This document shows, one piece after another, positions 1-7,399 of a stretch of 25,685 nt of DNA. The stretch is taken from the NCBI GenBank assembly GCA_900542285.1, contig UQNF01000022.1:1-25685 (forward strand), given 5' to 3'. Origin of the DNA: an uncultured Clostridium sp. (GTDB lineage Bacteria > Bacillota > Clostridia > Christensenellales > CAG-138). Position 1 is the stretch's first letter; every line of letters begins with the position of its first letter. Position numbers and translations under genes: made by a program. The notes below the pieces were generated by a model. That model ran no database searches, was not told the origin of the DNA, and saw nothing but the letters and a program-made list of their open reading frames with translations.

Positions 1-128
1 GCCCTTGACTGCTCTCTTGAGTGGAAATGTGTCACCTATGCTTGACGCTTTAACACTGTTCCGTGAAAAGTTTCCGATAGCTTACTTGTTTTCATCGGCG
101 AGATGTGATATATTTATGCTGATGTAAT
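1..128. other. left edge, no gene recognised
   Basis: I find no convincing coding frame here. The segment holds the promoter of the first gene at its right end. The first 60 bases are AT-balanced unique-looking sequence that I cannot assign. It could be the tail of an upstream unit or the edge of a mobile element, but nothing visible decides this. Confidence 0.4.
86..114 (+). promoter_or_regulatory. sigma-A-type promoter for the DUF2812 gene
   Basis: TTGTTT (86-91) and TATATT (109-114) are 17 nt apart, and a TG lies one base before the -10 box (extended -10). The expected start of transcription is about 20 nt upstream of the ATG at 141. Confidence 0.5.
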
Positions 129-140
129 TTGGAGGCAGGA

Positions 141-812
141 ATGAGGAATAAGCATTTTTATCGAGCGGTGGATCTTGTGATCCCAGAAACGGAAGCGCGC
201 ATGGTTGAGCGAATGGCCGAAAGGGGCTATGCGCCATGCAGCATGACCACAAGAAGGATAACATTTAGGCCGGTTAAGCCCGAAAAGCTCAAAGCAAAGA
301 TAGTCGTTTCGGGCGTTGGGCAGGCAGGCTATCTCAAGCTTGCCAACCGTATGCATCAGCAGGGCTGGGAGTATGTCTGCAATGATGGCGTGAGCTCAAG
401 CATTTTCGTATGCTCCAACCAAAACGCCCCCGAGCCGGAGCTGAATGAAGGCGAGCTTGAAACGGCAAAGAAACGATTTACAACAAAGCTGATTTTTACG
501 ATACTGTACACGGTCGTATTCCTGCTGATTTTCCTGTCGAACGGAATGGGAGATGCGAATACGCTGAATTTTGCAGAGATTTTCAAAGCGGTGAGCCTTC
601 CGAAGAGATTGCTCTTTCTCGCAATGGCCGATTTCCTGCTGCTTGAATTTACCGCAATGTTCGGTGCGCTAAGGAACAAGCTCGTTCTTGAGGGCAGGTG
701 CATGCCAAGGCGCAGTGCATTCGGTTACATAGTCAACATAGTACTGGTTGTTCTTTTTGTACTGCTTCTCGCCGTATGTGCCGTGACCGCGATAGTTGGA
801 ATGATTGGATAA
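141..812 (+). CDS. DUF2812 domain-containing membrane protein
   Basis: This 223-residue protein has a cytoplasmic N-terminal domain of about 110 residues followed by three hydrophobic segments (roughly residues 113-135, 152-175 and 194-220). The soluble part resembles DUF2812: an early part about a lipid-facing 'MAERGY' helix, then a segment with YLKLANRMHQQGWEYV and an IFVC strand, matching the 'YL..l...GWE.v...IF' pattern of that family. I chose the ATG at 141 because GGAGG lies at 131-135; a TTG at 129 in the same frame has no ribosome binding site. DUF2812 proteins are often encoded next to PadR-type repressors; any such gene would lie outside the window. The biochemical function of the family is not established. 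The gene is first in a + strand run that continues with a tiny membrane peptide. Confidence 0.75.
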   Translation: MRNKHFYRAVDLVIPETEARMVERMAERGYAPCSMTTRRITFRPVKPEKLKAKIVVSGVGQAGYLKLANRMHQQGWEYVCNDGVSSSIFVCSNQNAPEPELNEGELETAKKRFTTKLIFTILYTVVFLLIFLSNGMGDANTLNFAEIFKAVSLPKRLLFLAMADFLLLEFTAMFGALRNKLVLEGRCMPRRSAFGYIVNIVLVVLFVLLLAVCAVTAIVGMIG

Positions 813-825
813 AAGGGGAATGATT

Positions 826-924
826 ATGAAGAACAAACGCACAGTAAGGCTTATCTGCCTGATATTGGCGGCGCTGTTTCTGCTGTCGCTCATCATAGTT
901 CCGGTTATTTACTGGTTCGCGTGA
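826..924 (+). CDS. 32-residue single-span membrane peptide
   Basis: The frame opens with ATG at 826, 7 nt after a GGGG-containing ribosome binding site (815-818), and ends with TGA at 922-924. It encodes a basic start (MKNKRTVR), a hydrophobic stretch of about 22 residues and a short aromatic end (YWFA). The start lies 13 nt after the DUF2812 stop, so the two are probably co-translated from one mRNA. The topology suggests a single transmembrane helix with its N-terminus inside. I recognise no family. It could be a small partner of the DUF2812 membrane protein, or a fortuitous frame; the good spacing and amphipathic-free hydrophobic core favour a real product. Confidence 0.5.
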   Translation: MKNKRTVRLICLILAALFLLSLIIVPVIYWFA

Positions 925-966
925 GAGCATAAAGATATTGACTTTGCATAAATGAAAGGAGCTAAT

Positions 967-1899
967 ATGTCCGACTGTATCACGACCCACTTTCCCTCCC
1001 ATACCGGAGAGGGCAGCATTGCCGCACATACATGGCTTCCGGACTGTTCCGAAGGCGAGATAAAGGGCGTTATCCAGTTCGTCCACGGAATGAGCGAGTA
1101 CGTCAAACGCTTTGACCATGTTGCCCAATATCTGACCGGGCTTGGCTATGTGTTTGCAGGCGAGGATCATGCCGGGCATGGCGAATCCTTGCCGGATGAC
1201 GAGCATACCGGATTCTTTGCAAAAGAGGACGGATGGAATAAGGTCGTCCTTGATACCTATGAACTGCATAAGCAGCTAAAACAGCGCTATCCGGACAAGA
1301 AGCATATCCTCTATGGCCATTCCATGGGCAGCTTTATCGCACGCGCCTGTGCAAGCAGGTACCCCGGCGAATACGATGCCTTCATCTTTTCGGGAACTGC
1401 CGGGCATAATCCCGGCATTGGCCTCGGAAAGCTTATCGCCGCCCGGGAGATAAAGCAACGTGGAGCTATGGGACACAGCAGGCTTCTGGATGCGCTGGTG
1501 ATAGGCCCGTACATCAAAAGCGTCAGGAATAGGCGTACGGATTTCGATTGGCTGAGCCGTGACCCGGAGGTCGTGGATAAATACATCGATGATCCGCTCT
1601 GCGGCTTTAATTTCCGCTGCGCAGGCTATCGCGATCTGTTCTGCGGCCTTGAAGAGGTCAGCCGCAAGGACTGGGCCGGCAAGGTCCCGAATGTCCCAAT
1701 CTATATCGTTTCGGGCGATAAGGACCCTGTGGGCGGAATGGGCAAGGGTGTGCGCGAGGTCTGCGACAGGCTGGTCAGGTCAGGAAAGACCCATGTCGTT
1801 CTCCAGCTCTACAAGGGCGGAAGGCATGAGATGCATAACGAAACCAACTCCGATGAAGTGCTAAGAGGCATTGCTGCATTTCTGAGGGGAAATTTGTGA
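967..1899 (+). CDS. alpha/beta hydrolase, monoacylglycerol lipase-like (serine aminopeptidase S33 type)
   Basis: This 310-residue cytoplasmic hydrolase probably cleaves ester bonds of lipid-like substrates. The visible catalytic triad is Ser (about residue 119) in the nucleophile elbow GHSMGS, Asp (about 253) in GDKDPV and His (about 287) in GGRHEMHNE. The oxyanion strand FVHGMSEY (about 38-45) and the EDHAGHGES motif (about 66-74) are typical of the Hydrolase_4/monoglyceride lipase group, and the length fits. I chose ATG 967 because AAAGGAG ends 5 nt before it; an in-frame ATG at 952 has no binding site. It is followed after 16 nt by the flavoprotein gene and probably shares its transcript. 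The true substrate cannot be read from the sequence. Confidence 0.85.
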   Translation: MSDCITTHFPSHTGEGSIAAHTWLPDCSEGEIKGVIQFVHGMSEYVKRFDHVAQYLTGLGYVFAGEDHAGHGESLPDDEHTGFFAKEDGWNKVVLDTYELHKQLKQRYPDKKHILYGHSMGSFIARACASRYPGEYDAFIFSGTAGHNPGIGLGKLIAAREIKQRGAMGHSRLLDALVIGPYIKSVRNRRTDFDWLSRDPEVVDKYIDDPLCGFNFRCAGYRDLFCGLEEVSRKDWAGKVPNVPIYIVSGDKDPVGGMGKGVREVCDRLVRSGKTHVVLQLYKGGRHEMHNETNSDEVLRGIAAFLRGNL

Positions 1900-1915
1900 T
1901 AGGAGATACTGCAAT

Positions 1916-2536
1916 ATGAAAGCTTTACTGATAAACGGAAGTCCTAACGAAAAGGGCTGCACCTATACTGCGCTTACAGAGGTTGAAAGGACACTGAATA
2001 AAAACGGCATAGAAACGGAGCTGCTATGGCTTGGCAATGCTCCGGTCGCCAACTGCGTAGACTGCGGCTTTTGCAGGCAGCAGGGCCGCTGCGTGCATGA
2101 TGACGCCGTGAACCGCGTGATAGATGAGCTTGATTCCATATCTGCGCTCGTCGTCGGTTCGCCCGTGTATTATGCCGCCGCATCGGGACAGCTTTGCTCT
2201 TTCATGGACAGACTTTTCCATTCCTGCGGTCGGCGAATGGCGGGAAAGCTCGGCGCAAGCGTTGTTTCCTGCCGGAGGGGAGGTGCAAGTGCAGCATTCG
2301 ACAGGCTGAACAAGTATTTCACCATTAGCAATATGCCGATAGTGTCCTCCCAGTACTGGAATCAGGTGCATGGAAATACTCCCGAAGAGGTCATGCAGGA
2401 TGAGGAAGGCTTGCAGACCATGAGAACACTTGCCGAGAATATGGCTTGGCTGATTAAATGCATCGAGGCCGGCAGGCGCGCCGGCATAGAGCTTCCCGAG
2501 TATGAAAAGCGTATAGGCACGAATTTCATAAGGTGA
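1916..2536 (+). CDS. flavodoxin-fold NAD(P)H-dependent FMN reductase, iron-sulfur flavoprotein-like
   Basis: This 206-residue protein begins with a flavodoxin-like strand and the FMN-phosphate loop GSPNEKGCT (residues 8-16). A compact cysteine motif C-x2-C-x2-C-x5-C follows at about residues 43-56 (CVDCGFC ... GRC), then an acidic DDAVN, as in iron-sulfur flavoproteins (Isf) and related NADPH-dependent FMN reductases. A GSPVYYA loop (about 82-88) fits the second flavin-contacting segment. A likely role is electron transfer or reduction of quinones or other small molecules. AGGAG at 1901-1905 is 10 nt before the ATG. It ends a + strand unit that is closed by a hairpin terminator 25 nt downstream. 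Whether the cysteines hold a [4Fe-4S] cluster is inferred from spacing. Confidence 0.8.
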   Translation: MKALLINGSPNEKGCTYTALTEVERTLNKNGIETELLWLGNAPVANCVDCGFCRQQGRCVHDDAVNRVIDELDSISALVVGSPVYYAAASGQLCSFMDRLFHSCGRRMAGKLGASVVSCRRGGASAAFDRLNKYFTISNMPIVSSQYWNQVHGNTPEEVMQDEEGLQTMRTLAENMAWLIKCIEAGRRAGIELPEYEKRIGTNFIR

Positions 2537-2560
2537 TTTGCACGATATGGCAGAATAATA

Positions 2561-2601
2561 ATGAACCCCGTATTATGACTGTACGGAGGTTCATATTTTT
2601 T
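2561..2601 (+). terminator. intrinsic terminator, end of + strand unit
   Basis: ATGAACC-CCGTA (2561-2572) pairs with TACGG-A-GGTTCAT (2582-2594) with one bulged base, and is followed by an A and six T (2596-2601). It lies between the convergent flavoprotein and GGT genes. The opposite strand has a weaker U-tract, so it may work in one direction only. Confidence 0.7.
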
Positions 2602-2620
2602 CTATTGGATTTTCATTAGA

Positions 2621-4276
2621 TTAGTTGTTGACCGCCCTGCCGCTGCCGAGTCGTCTCAGGTCTGCGGTAGAATAGAAGCCCCTTGTGGTGGAGAAGCCTG
2701 CGGCGTTGATGCTTCCGAAGTAGGCATCGAGCGACTGAGCAACGGTGTAGTAGCCAAGTCCCTGCGGATCGACTACCATCGGGTACTGCGTAAAGCCGTC
2801 CTCATAGTAGAGCGATTTAAGCGTTTTAACGACTATCCTTCGCTTGTTGATGGCGTCCTGAAGATCGGTTCCGAACAGGGTGTTGTCGGTGATAACGGTC
2901 GTCATTACGCTGAGAATGACGGTGCCGCCGGGGGTTCCGATCGCGAGCGTCTCGCCGTTGTCCTTGCGGAGGATGGTGGGGCACATATAGGTACGGGTGC
3001 GCTTGCCGGGCTCATAATCGTTGAGGCCCTTGCCGAAATTTCGGAGCGCATTGTTCAGAAATACACCGTGTACATAGAGCTTGCTTCCAAAGAACTGGGT
3101 GAGGGTATTGGTGCAGGCAACCGCCATACCGTTGGTGTCAACAACGGAGATGTGCGTTGTGTCCTGACCCTCATCGTCCTGTTCAAAATCGCTGTAATCG
3201 AGGTTCAGCAGCTCACAGACATAGTCGTTGGTGACCATCGCTTGATAGTCCCTCGTTTTTGAATCAAAGCGCGGGTCGCAGAGCTTCTTGACCCTGTCGC
3301 TTTCGCAGGCCATGATGACATTGGTCAGCGTCTCAAGGTAGCCCTTCGGGTTTTCGGTGGGATTGGGCAGCTCCAGGATCTCGCAGAGCTTAAGTATCTG
3401 GATAAGGGTAATTCCGGAGAAAGGAGCGGAAGCGGAAGCAATGGTATAGCCGTTGTATTCGCCAGTAACGGCGTCGCTCACCTGTGTTTCATAGCCCGAA
3501 AGGTCGGATAGACGCATTCCGCTTGCCTGAGCGATCTCCTGTGCGATCCAGCCGGAATAGAACACCGCGGAGCCTTCGTTAGCGATAGCCTTCAGCACCT
3601 CGGCAAGCTCGGGCTGGCGAAGATTATCGTTTACATTCTGAACATAGGAGTACGGCGTGTTGCTTGAACTGAATTTGTTCCTTGCATTCTTGATGCGATA
3701 CAGCAGATCGGCATCCACATCAAAGCCCTTCTCGGCATAGTCGATAGCAGGCTGGATGAGCTCTGCCATAGTTTTGTTGCCGCCGTACATATCATAAGCG
3801 GTCTGCATTCCGGATACAAAGCCGGGAACGCCAATGTATTTGTTTGTTGAGCCTGAACGCGGCGCTTCGGAAAGATAATCGAGGAACTTGTATTCGTTCT
3901 TTACAGGGTCATAGATGGTCATGCCGCCGCCACCGCCAATGCCGGAACCGTAAGGCTCGACGACGCCAAGCGCATAGGCTGCCGCAATCGTTGCCTCAAC
4001 GGCATTGCCGCCGCTCTCAAGCACATCAGCGGCGATAGCGGTTGCGAGTGCGTTCGAGGTGCTGACGGAATAACCGTTGCGAGTAACAACATAGACAGGG
4101 CCACCGGAGGAATCGGGCTGCTGTATTATGCTGCCCGGAGGCGGCGTCAGGATGTTGACATCCGGGAGAGGCTCCTGGCTTCCGCCGAAATTGAAAATAT
4201 CGCATGCGGTACACTGAAGCATCAGCGCTGCGAGCAGCGTAAATGCTATAAGCTTAAAGATAACATTTCTCTTCAT
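2621..4276 (-). CDS. gamma-glutamyltransferase-family lipoprotein, CapD/PgsD-like
   Basis: This 551-residue Ntn-hydrolase precursor carries a basic N-terminus, a hydrophobic helix and a lipobox-like CTAC near residue 25, so it should be a membrane-anchored lipoprotein. GGT hallmarks are GGNAVEA (about 90), VVEPYGSGIGGGGG (about 105-118), the autoprocessing and nucleophile site D-TTHISVVD with Thr at about residue 373, and the oxyanion-hole loop GTPGGT (about 447-452). It lies 15 nt after capA as the last gene of capB-capC-capA-GGT, the position of Bacillus anthracis capD, whose product cleaves poly-gamma-glutamate and links it to peptidoglycan. I therefore infer polymer release or anchoring rather than glutathione turnover. 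I chose the second ATG (4276) because AGGAAGG lies 6 nt upstream; the ATG at 4282 directly abuts that site. Confidence 0.85.
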   Translation of the reverse strand: MKRNVIFKLIAFTLLAALMLQCTACDIFNFGGSQEPLPDVNILTPPPGSIIQQPDSSGGPVYVVTRNGYSVSTSNALATAIAADVLESGGNAVEATIAAAYALGVVEPYGSGIGGGGGMTIYDPVKNEYKFLDYLSEAPRSGSTNKYIGVPGFVSGMQTAYDMYGGNKTMAELIQPAIDYAEKGFDVDADLLYRIKNARNKFSSSNTPYSYVQNVNDNLRQPELAEVLKAIANEGSAVFYSGWIAQEIAQASGMRLSDLSGYETQVSDAVTGEYNGYTIASASAPFSGITLIQILKLCEILELPNPTENPKGYLETLTNVIMACESDRVKKLCDPRFDSKTRDYQAMVTNDYVCELLNLDYSDFEQDDEGQDTTHISVVDTNGMAVACTNTLTQFFGSKLYVHGVFLNNALRNFGKGLNDYEPGKRTRTYMCPTILRKDNGETLAIGTPGGTVILSVMTTVITDNTLFGTDLQDAINKRRIVVKTLKSLYYEDGFTQYPMVVDPQGLGYYTVAQSLDAYFGSINAAGFSTTRGFYSTADLRRLGSGRAVNN

Positions 4277-4291
4277 CTGCATCCTTCCTTA

Positions 4292-5452
4292 TCAAAAATT
4301 AATTATTATATGTCCGCCCTCCACATAATAATCGCTGGCATCAAGATACTTCGTCAATACGGTTCGTATCCTTGAAGTGTAGAAACGATTATCGGTGACT
4401 TCGGGCCGACCGTCAACGATTCTTAGGGGAATAAGCTCAAAGAACCTTGAACCGTCCTCTGTCTCGTTGTACTGGACAAGAACGCTGTCCCTCGTGAAGG
4501 TGTTGTTCTGATCCATGATGAAATTGCCAAGGCTGTAAAAGATTATGCCATGGCTGTACTTTTCCACGGGCTGCAGGCAGTGCGGATGGGAACCGATAAC
4601 GATGTCTGCGCCTGCGTCTATGAGCTTTCTGGCCAGCTCGCGCTGTTCATCGGTGGGGGAGGAGTTGTATTCCTTGCCCCAGTGTACATAGACAACGGTG
4701 AGATCGCAGTGGTTGAGCGACCAGTTTACATAGCCGAAGAGACCTGCGTTGCCGCCGGTGAGCATTCCGCTTCCGGAGCCGAGGCCTTCGTAGATGACGT
4801 TGTTGACGCCAATAAAACCGACGGTCTTATCACCGGTTTCGATTTCGCAGGTCACGATATGCTCGCCCCTCTCATCGTAGCGAAGGGTCGTACCGGAATA
4901 GTTCAGCCCAATGCTGTCAAAGAATGCTGTCGCATCAATGAAAGCCTGCTTGCCGAAATCCCTGCTGTGGTTGTTGGCATAGGTGATGGTGTCTATGCCG
5001 CTGCGCTGCATGGCGAGCACGGCTTCGGGCGTTGCGGGAAGGTGAATGTTCTTTTCGTCCTTGACATAGTTATCCTCGTCATTGACGAGAACGGCGCATT
5101 CAAGGTTGGCAAAGACATGGTCAGAGTTTGCCCAAAGCGGAGAAACGCCGTCGAAGAAATGGTCATAGCCGTATTCACCGGCATAGCCCTCCACATACCT
5201 TCCGAGCATAACATCGCCGACGAAGCTGAGCTGCATACCGTGGTTGGGGGCGGCCTCCTCGCCGTATACGCCATGACGGGACGGCGAAAGACCAATAAGC
5301 AGCATGGCGGTCAAAAGCACCAAGCTGACAAACAAAGGAATTATATAGCCGCGCTTCTTTTTTGTGCTGCGGCGTATAGCGATACGCATACGCTGGCTGA
5401 GCGTAAGCTTTTTGTTAGTAGGATTATCAACGATTGCGGGCTGCTTTTCCAT
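4292..5452 (-). CDS. capA: poly-gamma-glutamate synthesis protein CapA/PgsA
   Basis: This 386-residue protein has a basic cytoplasmic tail of about 36 residues, one membrane helix (about 37-57) and an extracytoplasmic metallophosphoesterase-like domain. Family motifs in order are FVGDVMLGR (about 76), NLECAV (about 114), ANNHSRDFG (about 158), VYVHWGKEY (about 255), GSHPHCLQPVE (about 285) and YSLGNF (about 303). The CapA/PgsA family acts with CapB and CapC in making and exporting poly-gamma-glutamate. It starts 15 nt after capC and ends 15 nt before the GGT gene, so all four are probably one transcript. Length and topology are normal for the family. A 336-codon open frame on the opposite strand is an artefact of its codon use. 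Confidence 0.9.
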   Translation of the reverse strand: MEKQPAIVDNPTNKKLTLSQRMRIAIRRSTKKKRGYIIPLFVSLVLLTAMLLIGLSPSRHGVYGEEAAPNHGMQLSFVGDVMLGRYVEGYAGEYGYDHFFDGVSPLWANSDHVFANLECAVLVNDEDNYVKDEKNIHLPATPEAVLAMQRSGIDTITYANNHSRDFGKQAFIDATAFFDSIGLNYSGTTLRYDERGEHIVTCEIETGDKTVGFIGVNNVIYEGLGSGSGMLTGGNAGLFGYVNWSLNHCDLTVVYVHWGKEYNSSPTDEQRELARKLIDAGADIVIGSHPHCLQPVEKYSHGIIFYSLGNFIMDQNNTFTRDSVLVQYNETEDGSRFFELIPLRIVDGRPEVTDNRFYTSRIRTVLTKYLDASDYYVEGGHIIINF

Positions 5453-5467
5453 GACTCCATCCTCCTA

Positions 5468-5920
5468 TCAGATATAGATACTGAGCAGGTTGACAAGCCC
5501 AAAGGTGATGTATGTTACTATAAGTGTTGCCGGAATGGTGTAGATAATACCCTGCCTTGAATAGGAATTTGCAAGAAGGCTGGGTGTGATCGCTCCGACT
5601 CCGCGGAAGGTTACGGAAGCAAACGGGATCATTGGGAACAGCATCTCGGTAGCGAGCTTCAGAATGATGCTGACGATGAGAGAAACGGCGAACTTGCGCT
5701 TTCCGAAGAGTATCATAAACTTTGGAAGCACATAGTTGATGATAAGATATGTGATAAGGCTGAGTGCGAATACTATCAGGACACATGCGATATCGTCACA
5801 TACCATTGCGAGATAACCCGGAACGATATAGCCGCCGCATTGGATGCCAAAGACCTCGTCGACTATCAGGCTTAATACCGTGCCTATTACTATTGCAAGA
5901 TAAAAATGCGTTAATGTCAT
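5468..5920 (-). CDS. capC: poly-gamma-glutamate biosynthesis protein CapC/PgsC
   Basis: This 150-residue protein is almost entirely hydrophobic, with four to five likely membrane segments. It carries the family features: an N-terminal GTVLSLIVDEVFG helix, GGYIVPGYLAM (about 29-39) and a later SFxxxG-like stretch with PMIPFASVTFRGVGAITP (about 96-113). CapC is the membrane subunit that associates with the CapB ligase; the length matches Bacillus PgsC (about 149). The gene starts 10 nt after capB stops and is followed 15 nt later by capA, which fixes its identity. Confidence 0.9.
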   Translation of the reverse strand: MTLTHFYLAIVIGTVLSLIVDEVFGIQCGGYIVPGYLAMVCDDIACVLIVFALSLITYLIINYVLPKFMILFGKRKFAVSLIVSIILKLATEMLFPMIPFASVTFRGVGAITPSLLANSYSRQGIIYTIPATLIVTYITFGLVNLLSIYI

Positions 5921-5930
5921 CTTAAATACC

Positions 5931-7163
5931 TCAATTATTTTTCAATGCATCGTGTGATTCGGTTACGGCTCCGCCGTACGCAAGCAGAGCTTCCAACATA
6001 GGCTCACCGAAACCGTGGATGTTGCCGACGCAGATTATAACACGATTGTGAAGCATTGGCGTCACGGTCTCAAGTACGTTCTCAACCAGGACGCGATCGA
6101 GATCGATGTATTCGGCTATGTTTTTAAGCTTGCCCCTGCGGTAAGCGGTACGGATAAACCCGGTACTCTGTCCCATGCCGATGAGAGTGGCGTTGGGAAT
6201 GAGCGGGAAAAAGTCCATGACGAACTGCTTGGTCCTGTCGACCCTGTCGGGACGGCAGTTCATCAGGATTATGGGGTTGTCCGCGTATGAACCGTAGCGT
6301 TCATGGACAATATTGTAAATATCAAGGCTGGATGACGGTTCGTTGGCTGCAAAGGCATTTGCGAGCACGAATTCATCCTCCCCATGGCGGAGCTGATAGA
6401 TCCTCAGCGCGCCGGGGTCGGCATGAGCTTTGAGCATTCCGCGCATCGCGGTCTCCTCATCGATGCCGAGCGCTTCTGCGGCGGCAAGCGTGACGGAGCA
6501 GTTGCGGGGAAAGAGCTCATAATCAAATTTGGCAAGGAATTCCGGAGAGATACGGCTGTCGTCCGCTTCAAATACCTTGGTGTTTCTCTCACGGGCAATG
6601 CGATAGAAATAATCCTTATACTGGTCGTCGGCAGGGATGACAACGCTTCCGTTGTACGGAATGGTATCCGCAAACGCCCACGCTATCTGCTCTGTGGTCG
6701 GACCCATCTCGTCAAGATGATCTTCGAGAACATTTGTGATAACGGTGAGGTTGGCATGAATGATCTTATGCTGATAGACGACCTGATACTCGGGCCTTAC
6801 AGCCATGCATTCGCAAACCAGAGCGTTTGCGCCGCACTTGGCGGCCTTGTCGATGACCTTGATCTGTTCGGAGATGGTCACTCCGTGAGGACGCCTGATG
6901 ACCTCCTCCTCTTCATCGCTGTCCCAATACATCATTCGTGCTGCGGTACCGGTGGTCTTGCCGACCGCGCGATAGCCGGCCTCCCATAGCATGGAGGTTA
7001 TGAGTCTTGTGGCAGTCGATTTGCCCCTGATACCGTTGACATTAACGGTTATCAAGAATCGCGCCAGATTCCTGTCGTTGCGTTTCTTCTCAAGGAACCC
7101 GAAGAGTATCAGGACCAGGAAGATCGCAATGAACAGAATCAGCAGGAAAATAGGTTTTTCCAT
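5931..7163 (-). CDS. capB: poly-gamma-glutamate synthase CapB/PgsB (amide ligase)
   Basis: This 410-residue ATP-dependent ligase belongs to the Mur-ligase-like amide ligases and joins glutamates through gamma-carboxyl groups. One N-terminal membrane helix (about 3-22) ends in LEKKRND, like the LEKRRH of Bacillus PgsB. The nucleotide-binding loop VNGIRGKSTATR is at about 43-54, followed by GKTTGTAARMMYWD, ECMAVRPEYQ, NVLEDHLDEMGPT, IPYNGSVVI, GIDEETAMRGML, DPGALRI, MNCRPDRVDRT and VGNIHG, all family landmarks in order. The ATG at 7163 gives the N-terminus that matches the family. AAAGGA lies 15 nt upstream, a long spacing. Longer starts at 7187 (ATG) and 7211 (TTG) lack binding sites. It is the first gene of capBCA-GGT, behind a strong promoter at 7300-7328. 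Confidence 0.9.
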   Translation of the reverse strand: MEKPIFLLILFIAIFLVLILFGFLEKKRNDRNLARFLITVNVNGIRGKSTATRLITSMLWEAGYRAVGKTTGTAARMMYWDSDEEEEVIRRPHGVTISEQIKVIDKAAKCGANALVCECMAVRPEYQVVYQHKIIHANLTVITNVLEDHLDEMGPTTEQIAWAFADTIPYNGSVVIPADDQYKDYFYRIARERNTKVFEADDSRISPEFLAKFDYELFPRNCSVTLAAAEALGIDEETAMRGMLKAHADPGALRIYQLRHGEDEFVLANAFAANEPSSSLDIYNIVHERYGSYADNPIILMNCRPDRVDRTKQFVMDFFPLIPNATLIGMGQSTGFIRTAYRRGKLKNIAEYIDLDRVLVENVLETVTPMLHNRVIICVGNIHGFGEPMLEALLAYGGAVTESHDALKNN

Positions 7164-7201
7164 CTTGTTAAAAACCGATCCTTTCATCAGAAGCCAACGG
7201 A

Positions 7202-7283
7202 GCGAATACAAGCTTCGCAGGGTTGACTCGAAACTGACTTAGTATACCGTCACAATATTTCCGTGGAGACGAATTGGCATACT
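7202..7283 (-). promoter_or_regulatory. structured 5' leader of the cap operon
   Basis: Between the promoter and capB there are about 130 untranslated nt. Two inverted repeats lie in it: an 8-bp pair with one G-U (7276-7283 with 7241-7248) and a 5-bp hairpin GCGAA/TTCGC (7202-7218). I recognise no riboswitch class. It may only be spacer; control of capsule expression by the leader is speculation. Confidence 0.25.
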
Positions 7284-7299
7284 TTCACAAATATGTCGG

Positions 7300-7328
7300 A
7301 TTATATCACGGATTTATCAAATTTGCAA
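7300..7328 (-). promoter_or_regulatory. sigma-A-type promoter for capBCA-GGT
   Basis: Read on the minus strand: TTGCAA (7328-7323), a 17-nt spacer, and a perfect TATAAT (7305-7300) preceded by TGA, an extended -10 element. It points at capB and lies downstream of the stop of the S4-domain gene. Confidence 0.75.
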
Positions 7329-7399
7329 TACCCTTCGACGGAAACGCTTGTTTTTTTCGTCAAAAACGCAGAAAACAACGGTAAAAAACAGGAAAAACA

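Noticed and set aside
4550..5560. 336-codon open frame on the + strand opposite capA
   Set aside because: It is antisense to a gene with clear family motifs, has no ribosome binding site and reads as low-complexity Val/Ala/Asp-rich sequence produced by capA codon use.
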